A stretch of DNA of 64,000 nt from Streptomyces flaveolus (GCF_000716535.1 NZ_JNWV01000026.1:74339-138338); one strand, 5' to 3'. Shown: positions 27,133 to 36,323, counted from the first letter of the stretch. Program-made: numbers and translations. Notes: generated from the letters alone by a model not told the origin.

Positions 27133-28683
27133 GTGACGACCTCTCAGCTGCTCAAAGACGATCAGAAACCGGGCGTGGCCCGCCGGGAGGGGCATCCCGG
27201 CATCGCACTCACGGTCATCGCGGCTTGCCAACTCATGGTGGTACTCGACGCGACGATTGTGAATATCGCGCTCCCACACATTCAAGAAGCGCTCAAGTTC
27301 AGTACGACGGACCTGACTTGGGTGGTCAGCGCCTACACGCTCACGTTCGGTGGTCTGCTGCTGCTCGGTGCGCGGGCCGGTGACATCCTCGGCCGCCGCC
27401 GGGTGTTCATGGCCGGCATCCTGCTGTTCACCTTCGCGTCGCTGCTGGGCGGACTGGCCCAGGAGCCCTGGCAGCTGCTGGCCGCACGGGCCCTGCAGGG
27501 CGTGGGTGGGGCGATCGCATCGCCCACATCGCTGGCCCTGATCACCACGACCTTCCCCGAAGGACCCGAACGGAACCGGGCTTTCGGAGTCTTCGCCGCC
27601 GTCTCCGCGGGCGGTGGCGCCATCGGCCTGCTCGCGGGCGGCATGCTCACCGACTGGCTCGACTGGCGGTGGGTGCTGTTCGTCAACGTGCCCATCGGTG
27701 TGCTGATCGCCTCGCTCGCACCGCTGTACATCAACGAGTCCGAGCGGCATCCCGGACGCTTCGACCTCACCGGCGCGCTGACCTCCACGCTCGGCATGGC
27801 GTCGCTGGTGTACGGGTTCATACGCGCCGCGGAGGACGGCTGGCGGGACGGCCTCACCCTGGGCTCCTTCGGCGCGGCCGTGGTCCTCCTGTTCGCCTTC
27901 GTCTTCACCGAGATGCGGGCGAAGGAGCCGATCACCCCGCTCAGGATGTTCGCCGACCGCAACCGCTGGGGCACGTACGTGATCATGCTGAGCCTGGCCG
28001 CGGCGATGTTCGGCATGTTCTTCTACATCGTGCTGTTCGTGCAGAACGTGCTCGGCTACAGCGCCATCAAGGCCGGTCTCGCCTTTCTTCCCGTGACCGT
28101 CGCGATCGCGGTGGGGGCGGGCCTGTCCCAGCGCCTCCTGCCGGTGCTCGGCCCCAAGCCGTTCATGATGGGCGGTTCCGCGCTGGTGGTCGTCGGGCTG
28201 GTCTGGCAGACCTTCATCCGGCCCGAGAGCACCTACGTGGGCGGGGTGCTGGGTCCCATGCTGGTGTTCGGCTTCGGCATGGGCCTGAACTTCGTGACGG
28301 CCACCGTCACCGCCGTGTCGGGTGTCGCCCCGCACGAGGCGGGAGCGGCTTCCGGGCTGCTCAACGCGATGCAGCAGGTCGGCGGTTCGCTCGGGCTGTC
28401 CATCCTGACGACCGTCTTCGGATCGGCCAGCACGGACGAGGCGAAGAAGCAACTGCCGAAGTTCCTCACCGACGCCTCGCCCGAGCAGAAGGCTGAGTTC
28501 GCCAAGACCCACCAGCTGCCCGCGCCCTGGGGTCACGACGTGCTCGCCCACGGCATCTCCACGGCCTTCATACCGGCCGCGGCGATGGCCGCACTCGCCT
28601 TCCTCACCGCTTGGCTGGTACTCAGGGTGCGCAAGGAAGACCTCGACTCGCTCGCGGGCACGGCGGGGCCGCACCTCGGCTGA
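27133..28683 (+). CDS. DHA2/EmrB-QacA-type MFS drug exporter
   Basis: 516 aa with about 14 hydrophobic helices. Family motifs: LDATIVNIALP in helix 1, the GDILGRRRVF loop (motif A), and AVSAGGGAIGLLAGGML (motif C of antiporters). It should export amphipathic drugs or metabolites against protons. GTG at 27133 follows a GGGGGA. Expression is expected to be held down by the divergent TetR protein at the two palindromes. It is not part of a biosynthetic cluster here, so its natural substrate cannot be read. Confidence 0.92.
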   Translation: MTTSQLLKDDQKPGVARREGHPGIALTVIAACQLMVVLDATIVNIALPHIQEALKFSTTDLTWVVSAYTLTFGGLLLLGARAGDILGRRRVFMAGILLFTFASLLGGLAQEPWQLLAARALQGVGGAIASPTSLALITTTFPEGPERNRAFGVFAAVSAGGGAIGLLAGGMLTDWLDWRWVLFVNVPIGVLIASLAPLYINESERHPGRFDLTGALTSTLGMASLVYGFIRAAEDGWRDGLTLGSFGAAVVLLFAFVFTEMRAKEPITPLRMFADRNRWGTYVIMLSLAAAMFGMFFYIVLFVQNVLGYSAIKAGLAFLPVTVAIAVGAGLSQRLLPVLGPKPFMMGGSALVVVGLVWQTFIRPESTYVGGVLGPMLVFGFGMGLNFVTATVTAVSGVAPHEAGAASGLLNAMQQVGGSLGLSILTTVFGSASTDEAKKQLPKFLTDASPEQKAEFAKTHQLPAPWGHDVLAHGISTAFIPAAAMAALAFLTAWLVLRVRKEDLDSLAGTAGPHLG

Positions 28684-29064
28684 TGCAGGCCGCGCCGCGC
28701 GATGCCGCGGCCGACCGGACCGTCGCCAGGAGACCGATGGCGCACACGGCGATCCGGTCGGCCGCAGCCCGGCCATCAGCATCCCGGGCAGGCCGAGAAA
28801 CAGGACGAACAGAGCCAGAGCCGGAACCAACTCCGGCACGGACATGGGCACCGGCACCAACGAAGCGAACGCCATCTCCCACCCCTCCGCCCCTCCTCGT
28901 CACGGTCACGCCTCCGCCCGCCCACCCGGCCACAGACAAGGTGGACGACGGATAACGGAAGAACGGACGACGGTCACGCAGAGTTCCCGGCGAGCACGGA
29001 GAGTCTCCGCAGGCCAGCAAAAGCCAGCGGAAGCCGCTGGACGGAAGGCACCTGACGGGAGCTG
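28684..29064. other. 381-bp convergent intergenic region
   Basis: Between the MFS gene and the ADP-ribosylglycohydrolase. A minus-strand frame from ATG 28875 encodes a hydrophobic stretch (VPALALFVLFLGLPGMLMAG) and then runs without stop antisense into the MFS gene. It could be a decayed or frameshifted small membrane protein, but the support is too thin to call. A minus-strand hairpin lies at 29024-29040. Confidence 0.4.
29024..29040 (-). terminator. Terminator of the ADP-ribosylglycohydrolase operon
   Basis: CCAGCGG-CTT-CCGCTGG on the minus strand followed by CTTTTG, 25 bp past the stop codon. Confidence 0.6.
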
Positions 29065-29970
29065 TCAGCCGCCCGTCGGCACCCAGTCCGGCAGTGCCTC
29101 GGTGTGTCGCACCCACTCCGCGGGCGGCGCCCCGGCCTTGCCGGCGGCCAGCACGCCCCCCACGATCGCGCAGGTCGTGTCGACGTCCCCGCCGACCTGG
29201 GCGGTGGTCCAGAACGCCGATGCGTAGTCACCGAGGGAACGCGCGGCGGACCAGAGGGCGAAGGGAACGGTGTCATGGGCCGTCGTACGGCGCCCGCAGC
29301 CCAGGACGGCGGCGACGGTGGCGGCGTCACCGTAGTCGAGCATGTCGCGGGCGCGGCGCAGACCCTGGCCGACCGCGCTCTTCGGGACGAGCGCGATGAC
29401 GCCGTCGAGGAGTGCCTCCGGGGCGGGCGGACCGTCGGGCGAGCCCACCATGGCTGCCGCCGCGGCCACGGCCATGGCCCCGACCACGGCCTCCCGGTGC
29501 TGGTGCGTGGTGTAGGCCGAGATCTCCGCCTGGTGGGTCGCCTGCTCGGGGTCGTCCGCGTACCAGGCGCCCAGAGGCGCGATCCGCATCGCCGCGCCGT
29601 TGCCCCAGGAACCCTGGCCGTTGAAGAGACCGGCGGCCAGCCGGCGCCAGTCCTCGCCCTCCCGGACGAGGCGCAGCAGCCGGTTGACCGCGGGGCCGTA
29701 CCCCCGGTCGAAGTCGTGGTGCTCGGCGAAGGAGCGGGCGAGCGCGTCTTGGTCGATGCGGTGATGGGCGGCGAGAACGGCGACCACGGAGCAGGCCATC
29801 TCGGTGTCGTCCGTCCACTGCCAGGGGCCCGCGGGCAGCTCGCGGCGCTTCAGCAGGGGGTAGTTCACGGGAACGAAGAACTGGGAGCCCAGCGCGTCCC
29901 CCACGGCCAGTCCGCGCAGGCTCGCCAGGGCGCGTTCCAGACGTACGAGGAAAGAGGAGTCAGCGGTCAT
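29065..29970 (-). CDS. ADP-ribosylglycohydrolase family protein
   Basis: 301 aa. DraG-type metal motifs: GLAVGDALGSQF near the N-terminus, WTDDTEM (T53, D54, D55) and GGDVDTTCAIVGG (D262, D264, T265), which together bind two Mg ions. By family it removes ADP-ribose from proteins or small molecules in the cytoplasm. The stop of the histidine phosphatase gene is 12 bp upstream, so the two are very likely one operon. The substrate is unknown; no ADP-ribosyltransferase is nearby. Confidence 0.9.
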   Translation of the reverse strand: MTADSSFLVRLERALASLRGLAVGDALGSQFFVPVNYPLLKRRELPAGPWQWTDDTEMACSVVAVLAAHHRIDQDALARSFAEHHDFDRGYGPAVNRLLRLVREGEDWRRLAAGLFNGQGSWGNGAAMRIAPLGAWYADDPEQATHQAEISAYTTHQHREAVVGAMAVAAAAAMVGSPDGPPAPEALLDGVIALVPKSAVGQGLRRARDMLDYGDAATVAAVLGCGRRTTAHDTVPFALWSAARSLGDYASAFWTTAQVGGDVDTTCAIVGGVLAAGKAGAPPAEWVRHTEALPDWVPTGG

Positions 29971-29982
29971 CGCTCTGCCACT

Positions 29983-30642
29983 CTATCCGTTCGCCCAGTA
30001 CGGCAATGGTTTCCGCCAGCGCTCGAAGGGCCGGTCGAGTGTGTACTTGTCGTCCTCCCCCAGAACGAGCATCCGCATCTCGGCGTTCCCGGGGTTGGCC
30101 AGCGACTCGAATTCCGCGACCGTCCAGTGGAACCAGCGCATGCAGAACAGCCGCATCGCCAGCCCATGGGTCACCAGAAGGACGTTCGGCGGGTGGTCGG
30201 GGGCCTCGAAGCTGCGGAACAGGCTCTCCAGGAAGCCGCCGACCCGGTCGTACACGTCGGCGCCGGACTCGCCCTGCGGGAACCGGAAGAAGAAGTGGCC
30301 GTACGCGTCGCGGTAGGCCTTCTGCAGGCGTACGTCGTCGCGGTCCTGCCAGTTGCCCCAGTCCTGCTCCCGCAGTCTGGGTTCCTCGCGGACGCGTATG
30401 AGATCGGGGTCGAGGTGGAAGGCGCGGAGCGTCTCGTGGGTGCGGCGGTAGGGGGAGACGTACACGCTCACGCGTTCCCGGCCGAAGAGCTCGCGGAGCC
30501 GCTTGCCGGTCTCCTCGGCCTGCTGCCAGCCGCGCTCGGTCAGCGCGAGGGCGTGGTCGGGCTCGCGCTCGTACACGGAGTCGTCGACGTTGCCCGTGGA
30601 CTCGCCGTGCCGGACAAGGACGATGCGCCGTGGTCGTGCCAT
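29983..30642 (-). CDS. Histidine phosphatase (phosphoglycerate-mutase-like)
   Basis: 219 aa. RHGES motif with catalytic H12 (IVLVRHGESTGNVDD), the second histidine in LLVTHGLAMRLF, and SPYRRTHETLRAF between them. This is the branch 1 histidine phosphatase fold; true glycolytic mutase activity is not implied. TAGGGT ends 6 nt before the ATG and there is no ribosome binding site, so the transcript is probably leaderless. First gene of a two-gene unit with the ADP-ribosylglycohydrolase. Confidence 0.88.
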   Translation of the reverse strand: MARPRRIVLVRHGESTGNVDDSVYEREPDHALALTERGWQQAEETGKRLRELFGRERVSVYVSPYRRTHETLRAFHLDPDLIRVREEPRLREQDWGNWQDRDDVRLQKAYRDAYGHFFFRFPQGESGADVYDRVGGFLESLFRSFEAPDHPPNVLLVTHGLAMRLFCMRWFHWTVAEFESLANPGNAEMRMLVLGEDDKYTLDRPFERWRKPLPYWANG

Positions 30643-30648
30643 GCCAAA

Positions 30649-30654
30649 ACCCTA
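30649..30654 (-). promoter_or_regulatory. -10 box, leaderless start of the histidine phosphatase gene
   Basis: TAGGGT on the minus strand with six bases between it and the ATG at 30642. No Shine-Dalgarno sequence. Confidence 0.5.
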
Positions 30655-30790
30655 GTTCGAACTGTGGAGAGTCGAGCACTCATGGGGTCCTGTACGGCGT
30701 AGGTCACACGCCTGCCGTGTCCATGGCCGCTTTCCGGACCCGCCGCACCGGGGCGGCTTCAAGCTGTGCGCTGGCTGTCGGAGTACCACG

Positions 30791-31396
30791 TCAGACCGTC
30801 CAGGACGGCTCCAGGTCCACGATGTCACCGGAGAGCGCCGCGACGTCCGCCTCGGTCTGGGCACGCAGGGCGAGGCGCTCCACACGCTCCGTGCGGTACT
30901 TTCCGTGCTCGGCCGCCTGCCGCCACATCGACAGAATCAGGAACTCCTGCTCCGGAGCCTCCGCGAACATGCCGCGGATCATCCCGGGCGAACCGGCCAT
31001 CGCGGGATTCCAGACCTTCTCCTGCATGAGCGTGAAGTGCTCCACGCGCTCCTCGTGGACCCGGCACAGGGCCACGCGGATCAGATCGGCGTCGGTGAAC
31101 CGCGGCTCGAAGCCCGTCTTCACGTCGAAGCGGTACTCGAACAACTTGACCTGGGTGTCCTTGAACGTGCCGGACTGGGTGGCGGCCAGGCGGTCGTGGG
31201 AACGCGCCATGAAGGAGTCGTAGAAGGCACGGCTCTCCCAGAAGGTGAAGGTGTGCGCCACCCCCGCCCGCTGCCGGCTCCAGCCCCCGCCCTGTCCCCG
31301 AAAACCCGGCTCCCCCAGAAGCCCCGCCCATTTTCGCTGTCCCCGCTCGAACCCCCGGCGGTCCACCACGGTGCAGCGAATCCACTTGACCAGCAC
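30791..31396 (-). CDS. YdbC-like protein (DUF4937, two dimeric alpha-beta barrels)
   Basis: 201 aa starting MLVKWIRCTV (GTG at 31396). Two similar halves are visible: the first with WIRCTVVDRRGFERGQRKWA and AHTFTFWESRAFYDSFM, the second with LIRVALCRVHEERVEHFTLM, MIRGMFAEAPEQEFLILSMW and YRTERVERL. These fit the antibiotic-biosynthesis-monooxygenase-like fold of YdbC proteins. No catalytic function is established for the family. A longer frame reaches 31507, but TACGAT sits 6 nt before GTG 31396, indicating a leaderless start. Divergent from the TerD-like gene. Confidence 0.8.
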   Translation of the reverse strand: MLVKWIRCTVVDRRGFERGQRKWAGLLGEPGFRGQGGGWSRQRAGVAHTFTFWESRAFYDSFMARSHDRLAATQSGTFKDTQVKLFEYRFDVKTGFEPRFTDADLIRVALCRVHEERVEHFTLMQEKVWNPAMAGSPGMIRGMFAEAPEQEFLILSMWRQAAEHGKYRTERVERLALRAQTEADVAALSGDIVDLEPSWTV

Positions 31397-31402
31397 CGCG
31401 CC

Positions 31403-31408
31403 ATCGTA
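31403..31408 (-). promoter_or_regulatory. -10 box, leaderless start of the YdbC-like gene
   Basis: TACGAT on the minus strand with six bases to the GTG at 31396; no ribosome binding site. Confidence 0.5.
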
Positions 31409-31551
31409 AGGCCACCGGGCGTGGCGCCGGTCTCGCTCCGGCGGAGATCGCCCGCGCACGCGCCCCCGCGCGCGTGGGACGATGGACGGCAAGGAACCCC
31501 GGCCCATGGGGAGTTGGGGTCGAGCGAGCCACAGGGGGAAGGGAAGGCCTG

Positions 31552-32085
31552 GTGACCGGCTTCAGCAAGGGAATCCGCAAGGTCGAGGTCGCGCTCAAGT
31601 GGGACCCCAGTCCGGCGGGTCGGCCGCCGACGGATCTGGACATCGTCGCCGCGACGTTCGTGACGGGCGCCCCGTACGGGGATCCGGCCTATCTGGTGCA
31701 CTTCGACAGTCGCTCGCCGGACGGGACGATCCTCCTCAACCGGGACAGCACGGACGGCAAGGGCTTCGGCTGGGACGAGGTCATGACGCTCGAACTGGAC
31801 CGCCTCAGCGACCGCTACGCGCGCGTGGTGGTGGGTGTCGTCATCCAACAGCGCCCCGGACACAAGACGTTCGCCCACGTGCTGAATCCCGCCGTACGCA
31901 TCCGCGAGGGGTACACCGTGCTCGCCGAGGACGGCTTCGCCTCGGTCCTCGGGTCGACGGCCGCCACGATCGCCGAGTTCGTCCGGGACGACTCGCAGGA
32001 GTGGACGTTCCGTCCCGGCGTGCGCGGCTTCGAAGAGGACCCGGCCACCTTCACCCGGGTGATGGGCCGGGCACACCAGTCCTGA
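31552..32085 (+). CDS. TerD-family stress protein
   Basis: 177 aa. TerD domain over nearly the whole length: KVEVALKWDPSPAGRPPTDL with DLDI, then VHFDSRSPDGTILLNRDSTD, GWDEVMTLELDRLSD and GVVIQQRPGHKTFAHVLNPA. TerD proteins bind calcium through acidic loops and are linked to tellurite and general envelope stress. GTG at 31552 with GGGAAGG upstream. It stands alone, not in a ter cluster. A 16-bp hairpin terminator follows at 32106. Confidence 0.87.
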   Translation: MTGFSKGIRKVEVALKWDPSPAGRPPTDLDIVAATFVTGAPYGDPAYLVHFDSRSPDGTILLNRDSTDGKGFGWDEVMTLELDRLSDRYARVVVGVVIQQRPGHKTFAHVLNPAVRIREGYTVLAEDGFASVLGSTAATIAEFVRDDSQEWTFRPGVRGFEEDPATFTRVMGRAHQS

Positions 32086-32105
32086 GGGCCCTGGGGACCG
32101 CACGG

Positions 32106-32140
32106 GTAAGGGGCGCCGGCCATGGGCCGGCGCCCCTTAC
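32106..32140. terminator. Bidirectional terminator between terD-like gene and nrdJ
   Basis: Perfect 16-bp arms (32106-32121 and 32125-32140) with an ATG loop, between two convergent stop codons. Confidence 0.88.
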
Positions 32141-32158
32141 TTCAGGAACGGCGTGTCA

Positions 32159-35044
32159 TCAGCTGCAGCCGCTGGTCGAGCCGCAGCCCTCGCAGATGTA
32201 GCAGGAACCGGCCCGCTGCATCTTCGTACCGCAGGAGAAGCACAGCGGGGCGTCGGCCTGGATGCCCAGCTGCATCTCCACCAGCTCGGCGCTGGTGTGC
32301 GCCTGCCGCGGCGCGGGCTTGGCCGCCTCGACCTCGGCCTTCGGCGTGGCGACCGCCTTCAGCTCCTGGGCGCGCGGGGCCGACTGGGCCAGGCCCTCGA
32401 CGTCGACCTCGTCCTCGGACGGCTCGTAGGAGCCGGTCTCCAGGTGCCGCTGGCGCTCCTCGGCGGAGTGGATGCCGAGCGCGGAGCGGGTCTCGAAGGG
32501 CAGGAAGTCCAGCGCCAGGCGGCGGAAGATGTAGTCGACGATCGACTGCGCCATCCGCACGTCCGGGTCGTCCGTCATGCCGGCCGGCTCGAAGCGCATG
32601 TTGGTGAACTTGGAGACGTACGTCTCCAGCGGCACGCCGTACTGCAGACCGACGGAGACGGCGATGGAGAAGGCGTCCATCATGCCCGCGAGGGTGGAAC
32701 CCTGCTTGGACATCTTCAGGAAGACCTCACCGAGACCGTCGTCCGGGTAGGAGTTGGCGGTCATGTAACCCTCGGCGCCGCCGACGGTGAAGGACGTGGT
32801 GATGCCGGGACGTCCCTTCGGGAGGCGCTTGCGGACCGGGCGGTACTCGACGACCTTCTCGACCTTGGGCTCGACGGCCGCGGTCTCCTCGGGCTTCTTC
32901 TCCGTCTCCTTCTTCTTGGCGGAGAGCGGCTGGCCGACCTTGCAGTTGTCGCGGTAGATCGCGAGCGCCTTGACGCCCAGCTTCCAGGCCTCGAAGTAGA
33001 TCTCCTCGACCTCCTCGACGGTCGCCGTCTCCGGCATGTTGACCGTCTTGGAGATGGCGCCGGAGATCCACGGCTGGATCGCGGCCATCATGCGGACGTG
33101 GCCCATCGGGGAGATGGCGCGCTCGCCCATGGCGCAGTCGAACACCTCGTAGTGCTCGGGCTTGAGGCCGGGGGCGTCGATCACATTGCCGTGCTCGGCG
33201 ATGTGGGCGACGATCGCCTCGATCTGCTCCTCCTGGTAGCCCAGGCGGCGCAGGGCCTGCGGGACGGTGCCGTTGACGATCTGCATCGAGCCGCCGCCGA
33301 CCAGCTTCTTGAACTTCACCAGCGCCAGGTCGGGCTCGACACCAGTGGTGTCGCAGGACATCGCGAGGCCGATGGTGCCGGTCGGCGCGAGGACGGACGC
33401 CTGGGAGTTACGGAAACCGTTCTTCTCGCCGAGACGCAGGACGTCCTGCCAGGCCTCCGTGGCGGCGGCCCACACCGGGGTGTCCAGGTCGTCCATGCGG
33501 ACGGCCGTGCCGTTGGCGTCGGCGTGCTGCTTCATGACGCGGTTGTGGGCGTCGGCGTTGCGGGCGTAGCCGTCGTAGGTGCCGACGACCGCGGCCAGCT
33601 CGGCGGAGCGGCGGTAGGCCGTACCCGTCATCAGGGAGGTGATGGCACCGGCCAGGGCGCGGCCGCCGTCGGAGTCGTAGGCGTGGCCGGTGGCCATCAG
33701 CAGGGCGCCGAGGTTGGCGTAGCCGATGCCGAGCTGGCGGAACGCGCGCGTGTTCTCACCGATCTTCTGGGTCGGGAAGTCCGCGAAGCAGATCGAGATG
33801 TCCATCGCGGTGATGACCAGCTCGACGACCTTCTGGAAGCGCTCGGTCTCGAAGGACTGGTTGCCCTTGCCGTCGTCCTTCAGGAACTTCATCAGGTTCA
33901 GCGAGGCCAGGTTGCAGGACGTGTTGTCCAGGTGCATGTACTCGCTGCACGGGTTCGACGCGGTGATCCGGCCGGACTCGGGGCAGGTGTGCCAGTTGTT
34001 GATGGTGTCGTCGTACTGGATGCCCGGGTCGGCGCAGGCCCAGGCGGCCTCGGCGATCTTGCGGAACAGGGCCTTGGCCTCGACCTCTTCGATGACCTCG
34101 CCGGTCATACGGGCGCGCAGGCCGAACTTGCCGCCGTTCTCGACCGCCGTCATGAACTCGTCGTTCACACGGACCGAGTTGTTGGCGTTCTGGTACTGGA
34201 CGGACGTGATGTCGTCGCCGCCCAGGTCCATGTCGAAGCCCGCGTCGCGCAGGACGCGGATCTTCTCCTCTTCCTTGACCTTGGTCTCGATGAAGTCCTC
34301 GATGTCGGGGTGGTCGACGTCGAGCACGACCATCTTGGCGGCGCGGCGGGTGGCACCACCGGACTTGATGGTGCCGGCGGAGGCGTCGGCGCCGCGCATG
34401 AAGGAGACCGGACCCGAGGCGTTGCCGCCGGAGGAGAGCAGCTCCTTGGAGGAGCGGATGCGGGAGAGGTTCAGACCTGCGCCCGAACCGCCCTTGAAGA
34501 TCATGCCCTCTTCCTTGTACCAGTCGAGGATCGACTCCATGGAGTCGTCGACGGACAGGATGAAGCAGGCGGAGACCTGCTGGGGCTGCGGGGTGCCGAC
34601 GTTGAACCACACGGGGCTGTTGAAGCTGAAGATCTGGTGCAGGAGGGCGTACGCCAGCTCGTGCTCGAAGATCTCGGCGTCGGCGGGCGAGGCGAAGTAC
34701 TTGTAGTCCTCACCGGCCTTCCGGTACGTCTTCACGATGCGGTCGATCAGCTGCTTGAGGCTGGTCTCGCGCTGCGGGGTGCCCACGGCGCCCCGGAAGT
34801 ACTTGCTGGTGACGATGTTGACCGCGTTCACCGACCAGAAGTCGGGGAACTCGACGCCACGCTGCTCGAAGTTGACCGAGCCGTCGCGCCAGTTGGTCAT
34901 GACGACGTCACGGCGCTCCCACGACACCTCGTCGTACGGGTGCACTCCGGGGGTGGTGTGGATGCGCTCGATACGCAGTCCCCTGGTGGCCTTGGCGCCC
35001 TTCGCTCGGGAACCTCGTGCCGGACCGCTCGCCGTCTCTGTCAT
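32159..35044 (-). CDS. nrdJ: Class II (vitamin B12-dependent) ribonucleotide reductase
   Basis: 961 aa. Reduces ribonucleotides to deoxyribonucleotides using adenosylcobalamin, with or without oxygen. Key residues: finger-loop NPCSEYMHLDN with the thiyl C366; redox pair candidates C160 (VSACF) and C377 (NTSCNLASLN); GGSGAGLNLSRIRSS; PTGTIGLAMSCDTTGVEPDL; and a C-terminal zinc-finger-like tail (CFSCGTKMQ, then CYICEGCG). ATG at 35044 is fixed by GGGAGG upstream. nrdR lies 164 bp upstream on the same strand. Regulation through NrdR boxes before nrdR; a strong hairpin separates the two genes. Confidence 0.96.
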   Translation of the reverse strand: MTETASGPARGSRAKGAKATRGLRIERIHTTPGVHPYDEVSWERRDVVMTNWRDGSVNFEQRGVEFPDFWSVNAVNIVTSKYFRGAVGTPQRETSLKQLIDRIVKTYRKAGEDYKYFASPADAEIFEHELAYALLHQIFSFNSPVWFNVGTPQPQQVSACFILSVDDSMESILDWYKEEGMIFKGGSGAGLNLSRIRSSKELLSSGGNASGPVSFMRGADASAGTIKSGGATRRAAKMVVLDVDHPDIEDFIETKVKEEEKIRVLRDAGFDMDLGGDDITSVQYQNANNSVRVNDEFMTAVENGGKFGLRARMTGEVIEEVEAKALFRKIAEAAWACADPGIQYDDTINNWHTCPESGRITASNPCSEYMHLDNTSCNLASLNLMKFLKDDGKGNQSFETERFQKVVELVITAMDISICFADFPTQKIGENTRAFRQLGIGYANLGALLMATGHAYDSDGGRALAGAITSLMTGTAYRRSAELAAVVGTYDGYARNADAHNRVMKQHADANGTAVRMDDLDTPVWAAATEAWQDVLRLGEKNGFRNSQASVLAPTGTIGLAMSCDTTGVEPDLALVKFKKLVGGGSMQIVNGTVPQALRRLGYQEEQIEAIVAHIAEHGNVIDAPGLKPEHYEVFDCAMGERAISPMGHVRMMAAIQPWISGAISKTVNMPETATVEEVEEIYFEAWKLGVKALAIYRDNCKVGQPLSAKKKETEKKPEETAAVEPKVEKVVEYRPVRKRLPKGRPGITTSFTVGGAEGYMTANSYPDDGLGEVFLKMSKQGSTLAGMMDAFSIAVSVGLQYGVPLETYVSKFTNMRFEPAGMTDDPDVRMAQSIVDYIFRRLALDFLPFETRSALGIHSAEERQRHLETGSYEPSEDEVDVEGLAQSAPRAQELKAVATPKAEVEAAKPAPRQAHTSAELVEMQLGIQADAPLCFSCGTKMQRAGSCYICEGCGSTSGCS

Positions 35045-35168
35045 GCCGCCTCCCTGTACGGGCAAAAACGCCCTGAAGTGCCCATTTATTCCCATGGGCA
35101 CGTGTTTCTGTCATACGTTGCGGGCACCCTCAGCTACGCCCGCAACAGGTCTTCGTTCGCCGCCTCCC

Positions 35169-35202
35169 GGCCGGAACCCGGGTCTCCTCCCGGTTTCCGG
35201 CC
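35169..35202 (-). terminator. Hairpin between nrdR and nrdJ
   Basis: 14-bp arms (35169-35182 with 35189-35202) and a 6-nt loop, starting seven bases after the nrdR stop; no U-tract. A second, weaker stem (8-bp arms) lies at 35078-35101. It could attenuate read-through into nrdJ or stabilise an mRNA end. Confidence 0.6.
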
Positions 35203-35208
35203 CTCCGG

Positions 35209-35760
35209 TCAGTCGGCGGCGCGGGCGGGCACGGGGACCTGAGTGGTCCCGCCGGGCCCGCGATCGTCTTCCTGGCTCCCGGTTCCCGCGTCTTCCTCGT
35301 GCACGCCGGGGCCTCCCGTCGCCTCCCTCAGCTCCGCGATGGCGGCCTCGAAGTCGTCGAGCGAGTCGAACGCCCGGTAGACGGAGGCGAACCGCAGATA
35401 GGCGACGAGGTCGAGCTCCTGCAACGGGCCGAGTATGGCCAGACCCACGTCATGGGTGGTCAGCTCGGCGCTTCCGGTGGCACGCACCGCCTCCTCGACC
35501 CGCTGGCCGAGCTGGGCGAGCGCGTCCTCGGTGACAGGCCGTCCCTGGCACGCCTTGCGCACACCGTTGATGATCTTCGTACGACTGAAAGGCTCGGTGA
35601 CCCCGGACCGCTTGACCACCATCAGCGAGCACGTCTCCACGGTCGTGAAACGACGGGAGCAGTCGGGGCACTGGCGGCGCCTGCGGATGGACGTGCCGTC
35701 GTCGGTCGTCCGACTGTCGACCACACGGCTGTCGGGATGCCTGCAGAAGGGGCAGTGCAT
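35209..35760 (-). CDS. nrdR: Transcriptional repressor NrdR
   Basis: 183 aa. N-terminal zinc ribbon [17 protein letters not shown] with [13 protein letters not shown] (four cysteines), then an ATP-cone domain ([29 protein letters not shown]). NrdR senses ATP/dATP and represses ribonucleotide reductase genes. ATG at 35760 gives the canonical MHCPFC start; a TTG three codons earlier is less likely. The last 35 residues are an acidic, low-complexity tail. It is the first gene of nrdR-nrdJ and probably represses itself through two boxes at 35867-35913. Confidence 0.95.
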   Translation of the reverse strand: MHCPFCRHPDSRVVDSRTTDDGTSIRRRRQCPDCSRRFTTVETCSLMVVKRSGVTEPFSRTKIINGVRKACQGRPVTEDALAQLGQRVEEAVRATGSAELTTHDVGLAILGPLQELDLVAYLRFASVYRAFDSLDDFEAAIAELREATGGPGVHEEDAGTGSQEDDRGPGGTTQVPVPARAAD

Positions 35761-35866
35761 GTTCTCCAACCCTCCTCACAGCAGACTCGTCGGCCTCACT
35801 GGACCCACAGGCCCCGCGAAGCAGCCCTAAGCATAGGGGATCGCCGAGGCGTCTTGGACCCGGGGG

Positions 35867-35913
35867 ACCACAACTTCTGGGCTGCGGTAGCCATCCAACC
35901 ACTAGATGTGGGG
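35867..35913 (-). promoter_or_regulatory. Two NrdR boxes, 31 bp apart
   Basis: CCACAACTTCTGGG (35868-35881) and CCACTAGATGTGGG (35899-35912) are related imperfect palindromes. Their left ends are exactly 31 bp apart, three helical turns, the spacing typical of tandem NrdR boxes. They sit about 110-150 bp upstream of the nrdR start. Confidence 0.75.
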
Positions 35914-36249
35914 ATTGGCTCATACAGCGAGGCAGATACGCGTGTCGCGCCGGAAGGCCGGCCCCGAGCGCCGCGGGCGACCGGCGGGGACACGCGGGCG
36001 CCGGGCAGTGTCGCCGCGGCGCTTGCGGGGATACCGTGGGCGCCACAGGGAGGAGACGTGGCACTCCCGCGCAGAAAGGGCCCCGGATCCCGGACCGCGG
36101 GATTCCGGATGGCAGACTGGGGCGCGGCCCACGAGGCCGACGCACTCCGGCGGTGAAGAGTACAACAATGGGCGCTTTTGTCCGCCAAGTGTCGCGTTAG
36201 CAATACACCCAGACACATGATCGCGTCAGGCGAAACGCACTTTTTCACT

Positions 36250-36263
36250 CGAACGTGTGTTTG
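36250..36263 (+). promoter_or_regulatory. LexA (SOS) box of lexA
   Basis: CGAACGTGTGTTTG, one mismatch from the actinobacterial/Gram-positive SOS box CGAACRNRYGTTYG. It overlaps the -35 of the lexA promoter, so LexA should repress itself. Confidence 0.88.
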
Positions 36264-36290
36264 GCGCAACCTTTCGAAAGCAACTACCGT
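36261..36290 (+). promoter_or_regulatory. lexA promoter
   Basis: TTGGCG (36261-36266), 18-bp spacer, TACCGT (36285-36290); the predicted start is about 27 nt before the GTG. Confidence 0.6.
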
Positions 36291-36323
36291 TGTCCAGCAG
36301 GGAGACCATCGAGAGGGGCCGAC

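Larger units (their letters stand above)
35761..36323. other. 563-bp divergent regulatory region between nrdR and lexA
   Basis: It holds two NrdR boxes on the nrdR side and a LexA box with the lexA promoter on the other side. The central 300 bp (about 35935-36235) contain no convincing gene; open frames there are Arg/Gly/Pro-rich. Confidence 0.6.

Noticed and set aside
28684..28875. Small hydrophobic minus-strand frame from ATG 28875
   Set aside because: Contains one membrane-like segment but has no stop before running antisense into the MFS gene; a decayed gene is possible but unsupported.
35045..35208. B12 riboswitch before nrdJ
   Set aside because: No B12-box (GCCACTG-type) sequence and the gap is too short for the conserved fold; only simple hairpins seen.
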